Assembly: GCA_035610835.1 (NCBI GenBank)
Contig: CM069449.1
Coordinates: 57,945,782 to 58,009,781 of the forward strand
Origin: Ophiura sarsii
Lineage: Eukaryota; Echinodermata; Ophiuroidea; Amphilepidida; Ophiuridae
Direction of reading: 5' to 3'
Length of the DNA stretch: 64,000 bases
The translations under genes were made by a program, and so were the position numbers. Positions 46,001 to 52,772 of this stretch are shown here, piece by piece. Position 1 is the stretch's first letter. Every line of letters begins with the position of its first letter. The notes beneath the pieces are model-generated. The model saw only the letters and a list, made by a program, of their open reading frames with translations. It ran no database searches and was not told the DNA's origin.

Positions 46001-48306
46001 CTCGGCTTTCAATTCTCCACATTCCGTTAACATATCTGTTTTGAAAGATTTTAAATCATCATCCTTCTTCTTCAACACTTCATTTAACTCACTAACCTTA
46101 TCGTTCTTCTCGTCAATTACCTTCTGTGCGTCCTTTTCTGATTGTTCTTTACGTTGTCTTGTTTCCTCTAATTTATGTCTTAAATCGTACATTTCCTCAA
46201 GTGTTTCCCATTCTTGTGACGTTTCATTGTTTGGATCATCAAATTGAAAACTATGGGGCCAATTTTTGTGTGCCATTATGAAATTTTATATAGTTGCCAG
46301 TATCCCATTCGCTGCCACCAATTTGTAACGGTATAGCCTCGGTAGACAAGGGCCGCTCAAATAAATTTATATCCGACCTGGCAAACTCTATAAAATAACA
46401 CAATCGTACGAATGTTCAATTTAGGTTTCAATGTATTGGCCCTCAATTGTTGTATTCAATATATTGGCCAGGCATTTATTCAAAGTTCTATTCAACACTT
46501 ACATAATCAAATCACAAACCATGATAATAATAGTATGAAGAACAATATACAATACATTTTCAAACAGTGTACAAAAGCCTAATAAATGTTGACCGTAAAA
46601 CCTGAAATATTAAATCCTAAATGAAACCTGGTCCCTGGTCCAACTCTTGTGTACAGTATTACATTAATTATCCATTACCAAATCCTCATCCCCATCAGGA
46701 TGTTACATAGGATTCTTCAGTTCAATAAACCTTAAAAATTCAACATTGCCACAAAGAAGAGTACCAAAGGACCGGACGACATTACTTATTACTTAAGTCA
46801 TTTGTATACCTGATTTACACCTGGTTTTATTCCTGATTTCTTGTCAAACCAAACACTTGCTTGTCACTTGAATCTGGCTCCGACACCCCGATAGCGAGGT
46901 AATCCAAGGAAAAAATAGTAGGACTTCTGATGTAACTTAATATATTTTCCCGTGTTGATAAGTATAAAATCAGGCTCAGAAGTGAATAAAATGGATTAAG
47001 TGAGATCTATATACCAGATTTAAACGATGCTGATTGGTCTAGACGTAAAGAATTTGATTGGTTATTCAAATTATCAATCAGTGACTTACGCGATTTTAAT
47101 AGTTAAATGACTTGCGCAATATTAATATTTAAACAAGAATAGTCTTTAAAATGTTGAATCGCACAAATAAAAGGTGAATTCGATTTTTGTTACAGTATGT
47201 CGTCCCGGTAGTGGCGTAAATTTCCCGGTAAATTTTCGTAAAAGGTTGCCCCAAATTTTTCCCCAGTCAGTTAACTCGTGAATTTCACGTAAGTGGGGGG
47301 GGGGGGTCAACAAAATTCGCACGGTCACAAAATTTCGCATATTCACAAAATTTCGCACAGTCACAAAATTTCGCACAGTCACACAATTTCGCACAGTCAC
47401 AAAATTTCGCACGGTCACACAATTTTGGACTCAAAAAAGCACAACAGTTAACAAATAATGCCAATTCCTCAGTGTTTTAGGCCCTATTTTTTTTTCTTAT
47501 GCAAATTTAGCGACCCGGTCTTGGGAATTTAGCGTCCCGGTATTTGGAGCCAGGGGGGGGGGGGGGGGGCAACTTGCCCCCCTGCCCCCCCGGTCGGTAC
47601 GCCACTGGGTGGTCGATGAATAACCTTGAAGACCACCCATTTGTTGTTAAGACATGATCTCTGGACAACAAAACGGGAAAGCATTCATATACCTTCAGAT
47701 AAGTTGAGACCATCAATGTTGAGATCTGCTGCTGGTTGAGACGATGTCTTTCATTTCACGACAATAATATAGGAGAGAGAGTATAAACAATGCAGTGCCA
47801 TTCGTTGGATTACGAATGAGCCTTGAGCTACCTCTTGTCTGTTAAAACCTCGCGACCAAATCAACTTGTTTCACGGTCTACAAAGAGAAACCAGTTAGAA
47901 ATGTGTAAATCGCTATAATTTTTGTCACATTTCACATCTGACGTTTTAACAATAACGTACCATTTATTTTGCAGTCAATAATGTCTATACTTTGTCATAA
48001 TTATTTATCTTACAGGCGGCGGCCGTGCGTGTCCCAAGGGGGCCAGGAATGTTCCGAATAACCCCGAGAACACCGACACAGAACCAAGGACTACAGAAAT
48101 CGTGGTATGATTTAAAGGAAGGGGAGACCATGGAAAGTATGAAAGCAATGGCCGTGGCAGCAATAGCATCTTTGACGAAGCAGATGGACGTCCTGAAAGA
48201 GGAAGAAAAACAAGCTAAGAAGCAAGCCAAGGTTAACCGGCGTACAAAACAGAAACGTGTGAAAGAGAGATACGTATGGATACAGACGTTGGGGGTGGAA
48301 TTTTGA
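34031..48306 (+). CDS. Unrecognised three-exon gene: Cys-rich, basic linker, coiled coil
   Basis: Exons 34031-34160, 37469-37662 and 48016-48306 join in phases 1 and 0 with consensus donors (GTAAGT, GTGAGT) and acceptors (CAATAG, TTACAG), about 204 aa. Exon 1 encodes a Cys cluster (C10, C13, C26, C29, C33, C39) that could bind zinc. Exon 2 is Thr/Lys/Arg-rich (repeated TKR), resembling a nuclear or DNA-binding linker. Exon 3 has an acidic-to-basic helix rich in K/E/Q (EEEKQAKKQAK), probably a coiled coil. The last seven residues and stop lie inside a hAT MITE starting at 48283. Intron 2 (10.35 kb) holds a hAT MITE and a Ty3/gypsy element. The family is not recognised. Splice phases support a real gene, but a single-copy host gene versus a transposon-associated gene cannot be told. 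Confidence 0.6.
34345..34660. mobile_element. TTAA-type MITE, copy C (inverted, degraded)
   Basis: Reverse-orientation copy of the 4016/11,975 family. It shares AAATCAGCCCTCT, GTACAACAAAACG, and the hairpin ATGCTGATCC...TAGATCAGCAT at 34,480-34,506, then AATTTTTAATGTTCATCTTG. Both termini are eroded and no TTAA pair is visible. Lies in intron 1 of the three-exon gene. Confidence 0.65.
34965..35150. repeat. Dispersed repeat, copy 1 of 2
   Basis: Diverged copy of 36,960-37,170. Shared blocks include TAAACTGC, AAAGTATC, GAAACC/AACACTTAG and TCTGCG(C/T)ATTTTGACACCTC followed by CGATGTTG. Lies in intron 1. Type unknown. Confidence 0.5.
35163..35486. mobile_element. 324-bp MITE with 34-bp TIRs
   Basis: GGTCGAATTCAAAAGTTGCA at the left end continues through AAAGCCCCTATTCA and is inverted at the right end with one mismatch. 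ATAA is duplicated on both sides (35159-35162, 35487-35490). Non-coding; superfamily not assigned. Confidence 0.75.
35487..36364. other. Intron 1, short inverted repeats and GGT microsatellite
   Basis: Several short inverted motifs (ATTTGAATAGG / CCTATTCAAA) lie at 35,560-35,730. A LINE-type 3' end with (AATTC)n is at about 36,001-36,050. (GGT)n grading into a G-run lies at 36,064-36,121. No exon found. Confidence 0.45.
36365..36737. mobile_element. TTAA-type MITE (distinct family) in intron 1
   Basis: The left end AGGCATAATATTAATTATTA follows TTAA (36361-36364). The right end ATAATATACCT precedes TTAG. Both ends carry TGTGATCTTTTCC in inverted positions (36,391 and 36,716). A further internal inverted block (ATGATTTATGATCA / GATCATAAATCAT and GCAGATTTTCTTGCAGAT) makes the element largely palindromic. 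Confidence 0.6.
36960..37170. repeat. Dispersed repeat, copy 2 of 2
   Basis: Counterpart of 34,965-35,150, sharing TCTGCGTATTTTGACACCTC and flanking blocks. Both copies lie in intron 1 of the three-exon gene. Confidence 0.5.
37850..38720 (-). repeat. 3' LTR of the gypsy element
   Basis: 871 bp, starts TGTAACGGTATAGCC and ends TTTTTGTTACA. Matches the other LTR base for base except one T/C difference in GGCCAGGTATTT near 38,000. Preceded by GTAT target duplication. The copy next to the G-rich PPT is the 3' LTR in element orientation. Confidence 0.95.
39041..39457 (-). CDS. Accessory ORF of the gypsy element with one C2H2 finger (138 aa)
   Basis: Lies between integrase and the 3' LTR, in the sense direction, where env or accessory genes sit. 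ATG at 39457. Residues 5-26 form a C2H2 finger (CEKCEFRATQF...H...H). Residues 42-66 are strongly basic (KRTRNRPSKVKRAAKRARQ), likely a nuclear localisation or nucleic-acid-binding stretch. The C-terminal half is mixed alpha/beta-like and unrecognised. There is no signal peptide or membrane span, so it is not an envelope. It may be a captured host exon or an accessory regulator. The 1.3 kb between it and integrase (39,458-40,759) is non-coding, so it may be expressed from a spliced RNA. Confidence 0.7.
   Translation of the reverse strand: MDFSCEKCEFRATQFADLLTHYQMQHPGSQVPKEALSRATTDTPARKRTRNRPSKVKRAAKRARQTVGLLDKMLETPHPKEQEMAIELVKGTDPVSVGPAVFKSGELRELSTFYKSTRYVENGIKYLRVDKTTIYLED
39458..40759. other. 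Non-coding spacer inside the gypsy element
   Basis: AT-rich, stops in all frames, between the accessory ORF and the integrase stop. No repeat or insertion boundary was recognised. Its presence in a young element suggests it is part of the element, perhaps an intron or leader for the accessory ORF. Confidence 0.5.
40760..42487 (-). CDS. Integrase ORF of the gypsy element
   Basis: This frame is open from 42487 and overlaps the end of the RT-RNase H frame by 22 nt, shifted by -1. Order: HHCC zinc module (HNVKAAGHLG...CTGCAKR); DDE core with D in VALDILGPLP, D in LHSDQGSNF and E in SDGMIERYNR; then a GPY/F-type module (LPWTGPELVV) ending MDRLKPYEG. No chromodomain was seen. The tail contains a 13-residue tandem duplication (DSVEVPKDERTNV / DSVEVPKEERTNV). 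Integrase inserts element cDNA into the genome. All catalytic residues are present. The frame change versus upstream pol is either a mutation or a second recoding site. Confidence 0.9.
   Translation of the reverse strand, partial: RPRAGIITTERLWSKLPPSEVLESESLKSVYTVTVTPVITLEEIREAQLTEPSMSYLLKALEIGELRPEWNEVSPCVPDLKVYWAQWDMLCVKDGVLCRRWIHPNGGEERLKVMLPPAMHKVVLEQCHNVKAAGHLGQKKTLNRLQERYYWVRMIEDVRAWLRQCTGCAKRKNPPKRRRAPLRQYQVGGPLERVALDILGPLPVSESGNKYILVIGDYFTKWMEAIPIPNQTAVTVAKAFVGEFVCRYGMPLELHSDQGSNFMSQVFTESLRILGITRTRTCGYNPKSDGMIERYNRTILSIVSLLMDPYKNQKDWDTQVPYVGYAYRSAVQESTGETPNMLMLGREVGTPLDLLVEGVHDDKEVTDFALDLRERMRSAHDRAGKVLKASARRQKRQYDRKARASNINQGDFVWVFNNQRKVGVCSKLRLPWTGPELVVEKLSDVHCKIQKGPKSKCKIIHMDRLKPYEGNVRKSWLENPCCKGLVSDQGSDSVEVPKDERTNVDSVEVPKEERTNVEVCHEKSMVQKSSEKSSEEVKAVGIDETSKKESLEVIPASGRRNPRRMRKLPSRFLDS
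42466..44775 (-). CDS. Pol: protease, reverse transcriptase, RNase H of the gypsy element
   Basis: This frame opens at 44775, overlapping the gag stop by 11 nt in the +1 frame, and stops at 42466. Protease active site LIDTGSSQT is followed by the flap-like IIGMDFL. RT fingers and palm: FRLCCDLRKVN, PLPRIDETLD, and the catalytic YLDD in LLVYLDDVIVF. The RNase H domain has IDCDAS, TRRELLAVV and VRTDHSALKWL. The segment ends with HSNADALSRRP, the usual end of RNase H. Domain order and motifs match Ty3/gypsy pol. No internal stop occurs. Expression as Gag-Pol by +1 shifting near 44,766-44,775 is inferred from frame geometry. Confidence 0.93.
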   Translation of the reverse strand, partial: VEVKVSEYCNRRAICPCSHYRGIELDMLIDTGSSQTILSYSSWLAISELKRPRLEPALVTATMADGAPLEMWGTAWVEIQVGNVSQTVNLMVANIKVDGIIGMDFLVSTGSILDCSNLQLQIKGEKVKCKSSTGELFCARLVVTETTVVLPGHEQLISTRIKDKLWRGKDIGLVEPLEISPLPEHEIMVARSIVNVTDTLCVQVCNLGQHKRTVKAGTVIACMSPLDPSDIYSHQMVAIANGITGESVGKVVESVDPIDKKSVPEYLHELLTESVKDLSESDSHQVHDLLSKYSDVFSKSEDDIGRTSLVKHTIDTGDARPLKQRPRRFPLEQQAEIDRQVKGLLERGLISPSNSPWSSQVTLAVKKGGKFRLCCDLRKVNELTKKDGYPLPRIDETLDSLANSKFYCTLDLASGYWQIELEESAREKCSFAVKSGFYSWNVMPFGLCNAPATFERLMERVLSGLHWETLLVYLDDVIVFGRTVPETITRLETVLQRLRAAGLKLKPSKCHLFQTEVHYLGHVVTPNGVRTEPEKVETVKEWPTPKCVKEVRSFVGLVAYYRRFIPNFSKIAKPLYKLTEKNAEFLWVVECELAFQKLKDCLITAPVLAYPQPEGQYIIDCDASNYAMGGVLSQEQDGEVRVIAYGSKTFSKAERNYCVTRRELLAVVYFLKYFRHYIYGRKVIVRTDHSALKWLVNFRDPEGQLARWLEIVSSYNIELIHRPGVKHSNADALSRRPCKQCGRQDECRDRETDQNEQGMEQIRDLGQVL
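44765..46276 (-). CDS. Gag of the gypsy element (503 aa)
   Basis: Starts at ATG 46276, 27 nt past the PBS. Residues ~25-100 are a long K/E-rich coiled coil. The middle (~180-350) looks like a retrotransposon capsid (WSNYKVHFRACKELNGW...LATCLTGNA). One CCHC zinc knuckle, CYYCHEDGHFKWDC, lies near residue 418 for RNA packaging. It ends at TAA 44765 in VVSRS. The length is normal for gypsy-type gag. It forms virus-like particles for intracellular retrotransposition; no envelope gene accompanies it. Confidence 0.92.
   Translation of the reverse strand: MAHKNWPHSFQFDDPNNETSQEWETLEEMYDLRHKLEETRQRKEQSEKDAQKVIDEKNDKVSELNEVLKKKDDDLKSFKTDMLTECGELKAEIDRLNKDKYKGLAKVSVETPENLSDTGEQGNSPGYVGLSQHEELPHYSGYVQEEQVRYKDKMNENTMNRPTYNSTPGTQSTGRYRDRPKREVHPEKYDGKRPWSNYKVHFRACKELNGWSDSEACIWLATCLTGNAVQVLGQNWSPEQCTYNELQKNLEKSFGPCSSAENYTMEFRGRRRRSNESLQDLGQALMQLVVMAYPNMNREAHDKLARDQFKDALEDGELRSAIFRSRPRNLEESVAAAVETECFLKAEKSRGRGKSVPLYSRTIDAQSNEPNSRLNKMEDRLQDMMRMLQNMQPSNTERRQNYSSSTTDKGSNNRKGKVTQCYYCHEDGHFKWDCPKFQQDNPQGFQEYLRYRESKFQGNDQWSNQGVMVRPQDGNQHPSGPKTQQVSTQKPMGEIPTIVVSRS
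46303..46320 (-). promoter_or_regulatory. Primer binding site, tRNA-Leu-like
   Basis: In element sense, three bases after the 5' LTR comes TGGTGGCAGCGAATGGGA. The first 11 bases fit the 3' end (with CCA) of tRNA-Leu(AAG), as recalled from conserved animal tRNAs. The rest fits with a small gap. Confidence 0.65.
46324..47194 (-). repeat. 5' LTR of the gypsy element
   Basis: 871 bp, nearly identical to the left LTR, followed by GTAT target duplication. It presumably holds the element promoter; AATAAA-like and AT-rich segments are present, but the transcription start cannot be placed. Confidence 0.95.
47616..48015. other. End of intron 2 of the three-exon gene
   Basis: Unique-looking sequence between the hAT MITE and exon 3, ending in a good acceptor TTATTTATCTTACAG. 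No repeat boundary seen. Confidence 0.5.
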
Positions 48307-49349
48307 ATTTCCGTTGGTTTCAATGTAACAATGGATTTTGATTATATGACCCCATAAACATGATAAAATTCATCATCATCACACGTTGGAACTAAATTAT
48401 TTCATCCTAAAACCACTGTGGGTGGCTAACCATCCGCAGTGTCAATATCGGTTTTTTTTAATTTAAGGTGGCTCTATTGGCTGATGAAAATTTTAGATTT
48501 CCTTTGAAATCTGATATGTTCTAACCCTTGGTTTATCAATTCTGGAACTGAACATTTTATTTCAATCGGACATTCGGTTGCCGATCTATGGTAGGTCAAA
48601 GAGGCATACTACCAACCACTTTGGCAACAACTTTCTTTTTATTTTCTTTATTTTTTCCAATTCCAGTTGAAATGTCCTAATTATGGCTAATTATGTATGC
48701 ATGAAATATGCAAAGTAAAGTTTGTGGACTAGTGAGATGAGCTATGATGACGTGACTTGGTACATGGGAAAAACACTTGAAGAGCTAAAAACATATGTTA
48801 GCTTTTGTCTAATTTCCATTTGCATAATTAATAAGGCCCACTAATTAAAATGTTTAAACATTTCTTAATTAGGACCTAATTAATTATGCAAATGGAAAGT
48901 AGACAAAAGCTAACGTACGTTTTTAGATAATTAAGTGTTCTACCATGTACCAAGTTACATCATCATATAAGCTCCTCTCATTAGTCCACAAACTTTACTT
49001 TGCATATTTCATGCATACATAATTAGCCATAATTAGGACATTACATGGAAACTGGAATTGGAAAAAACAAAGAAAATAAAAAGAAAGTTGTTGCCAAAGA
49101 TGTTGGTATTATGCCTCTTTGACATATCTTGGCAACCGATTGTCCGATTGAAATAAAATTTTCAGTTCCAGAATCGTTAGACCATGAGCTAGAACATATC
49201 CGATTTTAAAGGAAATCTAAATTTTTCATCGGCCAATAGAGCCACCTTAAACCGTTGTTAAGCATTCGTCCCATTCACTTTCTCACGCGTAATCTCGTTC
49301 GCATGTTTTAACCTGAATATTCGTGATACGCCCGTGTCCAGCGTCGTCT
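48283..49349. mobile_element. hAT-type MITE (family 1) copy with nested TTAA element
   Basis: Begins CAGACG within the last codons of exon 3 and matches 1011-1291 through TTTTGAATTTCCGTTGGTTT and the following sequence, then (after the nested insertion) AAACCGTTGTTAAGC to GTCCAGCGTCGTCT. No intact 8-bp duplication remains. It supplies the stop codon of the upstream reading frame. Confidence 0.75.
48467..49246. mobile_element. 780-bp near-palindromic TTAA element nested in the hAT MITE
   Basis: The left arm GGTGGCTCTATTGGCTGATG pairs with the right-arm complement GGTGGCTCTATTGGCCGATG. The arms stay about 85-90% complementary through to the centre near 48,850. TTAA flanks both ends (48463-48466, 49247-49250), while the empty site in the copy at 1011-1291 has one TTAA. 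This is a piggyBac- or Kolobok-type foldback MITE. Confidence 0.85.
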
Positions 49350-49365
49350 TTACGTCATTGGTTTA

Positions 49366-49548
49366 GAGAATAATGACTGCGTAACAACTGTTTTCGTGAA
49401 TTTGTTTTAAAATCAGAGGTTTTTGTTCTGGTCTGAGGAATTGTCCCGAGGGGCGCAGCCCCCGAGGGACAATTCCGAATGACCAGAACAAAACCCGAGG
49501 ATTTCAAAACAAATTCACGAAAACAGTTGTTAAGCAGTCATTATTCTC
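49366..49548. mobile_element. 183-bp foldback element
   Basis: GAGAATAATGACTGCGTAAC pairs with GTTAAGCAGTCATTATTCTC. The arms continue through AACTGTTTTCGTGAATTTGT and TTTTGTTCTGGTC, with a central GGAATTGTCCC...GGGACAATTCC hairpin. No target duplication identified. Non-coding. Confidence 0.7.
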
Positions 49549-50412
49549 ATTCATTACTGAAAAAGATGCATATTTTATCTAAATCGTTGATTTGTACCGA
49601 TATAATCTTGCTAATAATTAATTAGTTTTATGCTTATTTTGTCCACCCCTTCTTAGTTATTGAAACAGTCCAAGTCGGGTCATCCCCTCATTAACATTTT
49701 TATCATTCAACCAATCAGAAATAAGCTTTAATCGTGTTTCCTCATAATTCATTGAATATTCAGTTTAGGGGCGTGAGGCGTTAATTTGATTGGTCGGTCA
49801 GTGAGCAAAACAATGGAACACTTTGGCGCAGTACTTTCGGGCAATTATTAGTAACCCGCGCTCGGCGTGCGCGTTCTCATCTAACGATTTATTTGAAAAG
49901 TTATGAATCATAGATAAGAAATCCTACAGCTTACGGGTTAGCCGGCGGCGGCCATACACGACGAAACAAATATGGTACAGCCTCGGCCTATACATTATAA
50001 GACCATTGTCTATAGCAAAATAGCAAAACAGCTAAGAACTATATTTTATTCTCATTCTTATTTAGTTTATTGGTTATTTTGATCTTTTATCATAAACTTT
50101 TTAAACTTTAGTACAATTCATAATAGTGTATTAATGATGTTGATATACTTTAAAACTTGAATAAGAGCTGCAGTTTTAAATTAAGTCATAGGCCTAGAAA
50201 ATTGAACATAAGAAATACAGTATAATTTAGCTGTATTTCAAAAAAATTACAGCCAACTGTCACTTTTTAACCTTTTTTACAGTATTTTACTGTAAATGTA
50301 ATTTCTAACAGTGTAGGCGCTCGTCAGTTAAAGCATCTCTCTGGTTAAAGTATATAAGTTGCAAATTTATCTTAACAGACTTTATTGCTCTCGAGTGATA
50401 GTAAATGAATGT
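49549..50412. other. Intergenic, no gene seen
   Basis: AT-rich. No TIR pair, exon or ORF can be supported. Confidence 0.4.
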
Positions 50413-50490
50413 TCCATATAATTAATTGCACAATGGTTTGTCTGATATACTGAAGATAGCAATAAAGTTCCTTACAAATACACAGAAGTA
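50413..50490 (+). repeat. Solitary copy of the 58-bp satellite monomer
   Basis: CTGAAGATAGCAATAAAGTT followed by CCTTACAAATACACAGAAG, preceded by GCACAATGGTTTGTCTGAT, is a diverged single monomer of the array at 17,351-32,340. It lies 18 kb beyond the array and directly abuts a TA-flanked MITE. Confidence 0.8.
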
Positions 50491-50515
50491 CTGTCTATAT
50501 GAATAGATCATTATA

Positions 50516-51204
50516 CCGTGTGTCCCAAAAAAACTGGGTTCAAAAGTTTGCGAGCTTACAGCTAAAAAAGTAGGAAACATAGATAGTTTATATTTGGGGA
50601 TATTAAACAAAATATACATGATCTTAATTAGTTAAACTCTGTAACTAATCCAATATAAACTTTTTGAAATACAAAGATTTTAATAGAGCGTGGTCAGAAC
50701 CCATTTGTCCCACTTTTCAACAGTTCAAGGAACACCCGATGTGTTGCAATTGCACATTGTTGTGATTTCGTCAATGTTTTGCCTTTGCATTCATTCTTTA
50801 CAAAGACTTGGGCAGTAAATAAAATTATCTTGGTCATATAGGCCTACCAATAATACAAGTTCATTATTTACATAAACATTAACAAAAATGTTCTTTGTTT
50901 ATAATAGTCCGAGTTATTGTTAAGTTCTTTCGGAGAATACCATGCCGGGAATACTGCACATAGCGCACAGTTTTATGCAACGCACGGATGGTTTATTCCT
51001 TAAATCGGGACAAATGGGTTCTGACCACGCTCTATTCAAATCTTTGTATTTCAAAAAAGTTTATATTGGATTAGTCTCCAAATTTACCCAATTAAGGTCA
51101 GGTATATTTTGTTTGCTATCCCTAAATATAAACTATCCAGGTTTCCTACTTATGTCGTTATATAAGCTCGCAAACTTTTGTACCCGGTTTTTTGGGACAC
51201 GCTG
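50516..51204. mobile_element. Tc1/mariner-type MITE, 689 bp, long TIRs
   Basis: Ends in CCGTGTGTCCCAAAAAAACT and the complement of CAGCGTGTCCCAAAAAACCG, flanked by TA (50514-50515, 51205-51206). Complementarity continues with gaps for about 190 bp on each side, through GCGTGGTCAGAACCCATTTG. There is no transposase frame. TA duplication indicates Tc1/mariner-type mobilisation. Confidence 0.8.
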
Positions 51205-51206
51205 TA

Positions 51207-51628
51207 CATAGGGTGTTTCATAAAAAAAAATGCATCGATTTTTCGTCTGAACTATCAAGCAGTCGAAAATGCTTTTCTGTTAGAGCTAAATATATGTCTT
51301 CGTTATATCATGATCAAATTCGAGCAATATCGGACAAAAATTGACTAAGAAACCAATGATAAACGGACACGACTTCAAAATCAACTTTGGCATCGTCCTA
51401 AGAATCATGCAAAGTTGTTGTACTTGAACTTGCTATTGAGGGACTGAACCGCATGCACACGATACGTTGCGTAGTGCATTTTATGATAATCGATCCATAA
51501 CTTCACCTTCTTTATATGGAAACTTAATAGGCCTTCTAGATAAAACGGCAATCAGACAATTCTAATAATATTATCTGGACTTTTTTTCCCATTTTGTTAA
51601 TCATTTGATTATGTGCCCAAGTATGAAA
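51207..51628. other. No gene; possible single TIR end
   Basis: Begins with GGGTGTTTCATAAAAAAAAA after a TA at 51,209-51,210, resembling the end of another TA-flanked element whose partner end was not found. No coding signal. Confidence 0.35.
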
Positions 51629-51892
51629 CACACCGAAAAATGTTTACATAATTATGTTAAATATTAGAACTCCATAATTATTATGTAAACCTTTCACACA
51701 GTATTTGTGTATAAAATACACAAGTTATGTAAAAATAACTTGTGTATTTTGTACACAACTTAATTGTGTATAAAATACACAAGTTATTTTTACATAACTT
51801 GTGTATTTTATACACAAATACTGTGTGAAAGGTTTACATAATAATTATGGAGTTCTATATTTAACATAATTATGTAAACATTTTTCGGTGTG
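51629..51892. mobile_element. 264-bp almost perfect palindrome
   Basis: From CACACCGAAAAATGTTTACA to its complement at the right end, the two 130-bp arms differ at only about three positions. The core is a repeat of TGTGTATTTTATACACAA-type blocks. Foldback MITE is likely; no target duplication was recognised. Confidence 0.85.
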
Positions 51893-52770
51893 AATGATTA
51901 TTACGGATAGAATTATTTATTTGAATTACATTTCACACACCATCATGATATGATAAAAATCATCATAATCATCAAAAGGGAGATTATATTTTCTTTTCTC
52001 ATAACGATGGAAATGAGATTTTGAAGTCAACGCCATTCTGTAAGAGGTCTCTCATTTTGGTAATGCAGTTCCTTTCTTTCATCAGATTAGCTGGTGGTCC
52101 TAAAACCCCTTTGTTACCAAAACACATCATACACCTAACACAAACAGTCTTAATGGTGAATCTGAGAGAGGGTTGGTGACTTATAACATGTCCTGAGATC
52201 ATCAACTCTACACAAGACTCACCTGTATGCGGGAGAATTATGTAAATTGGATTTTAAGGTTGTGTCATACAACTGCCATAAAATCATATATTTTCAAGTC
52301 AGTTTTTGGCCGGTCAAATTTAACTACCATACCCATGGCGCTAACACTATACAGTTCAGACGAGTGCAGTGATGTTCTCTTAAGATATAATATTCAAAGC
52401 AAAAGGTGTTGCGGTTTTTATGATACACACTGTAGAATCATAAAGTTAGGTTATTTTTACACTTTTTTCCGCAGACGACATTCCAATATTTCACAAAACA
52501 TTTCAAAAATGTCAAAATTGTTTAATTTCATTACCATTGGAATCACCATGTGAAATGCATTGAAATAAGTACAAACATGCTTACATTGATTCAGCATTGG
52601 ACATTGGATAGACCTTTAAAGTTGGGAAAGGTTTCTGAAAAATCTATTTTGTATATAAATAGCTGCGTGGAAAATGTTAAAAATATTTGTGTGCTAAAGA
52701 AAATCCTTAGGGGCAACTCAAGAAAGTAAGTTGTACGCAGGTGTAACCAGAAAAACAACTGGCAGTGAAC
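51893..52770. other. Intergenic, no confident gene
   Basis: A minus-strand frame at 52,205-51,999 includes a CVRCMMC motif, but no splice context or domain could be supported. Otherwise AT-rich unique-looking sequence. Confidence 0.35.
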
Positions 52771-52772
52771 TA

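Larger units (their letters stand above)
37850..47194 (-). mobile_element. Ty3/gypsy LTR retrotransposon, near-intact and young
   Basis: Two 871-bp LTRs (TGTAAC...GTTACA) flank, in minus-strand order, a tRNA-Leu-like PBS, gag, PR-RT-RNase H, integrase and an extra zinc-finger ORF. A G-rich tract (TAGGGGGCTC) next to the left LTR serves as PPT. GTAT, or AGTAT, is duplicated at the insertion site (37846-37849, 47195-47198). PR-RT-RH-IN order is Ty3/gypsy (Metaviridae). Only one LTR difference was seen, so insertion was recent. A frame break between RNase H and IN may disable this copy. Confidence 0.95.
37790..47607. mobile_element. hAT-type MITE (family 2) split by a Ty3/gypsy insertion
   Basis: The left remnant 37790-37849 begins CAGGCGCGTACCG and the right remnant 47195-47607 ends CGGTACGCCACTG, an imperfect inverted pair related to the element at 1893-2413. 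Flanks AGTGGTCG (37782-37789) and GGTGGTCG (47608-47615) agree in 7 of 8 bases, as expected for an 8-bp hAT target duplication. Removing the gypsy element and one copy of its target site rejoins a MITE of about 470 bp. Confidence 0.7.

Noticed and set aside
51999..52205. Minus-strand frame with CVRCMMC motif
   Set aside because: No domain, neighbours or splice sites to support it; could be chance.
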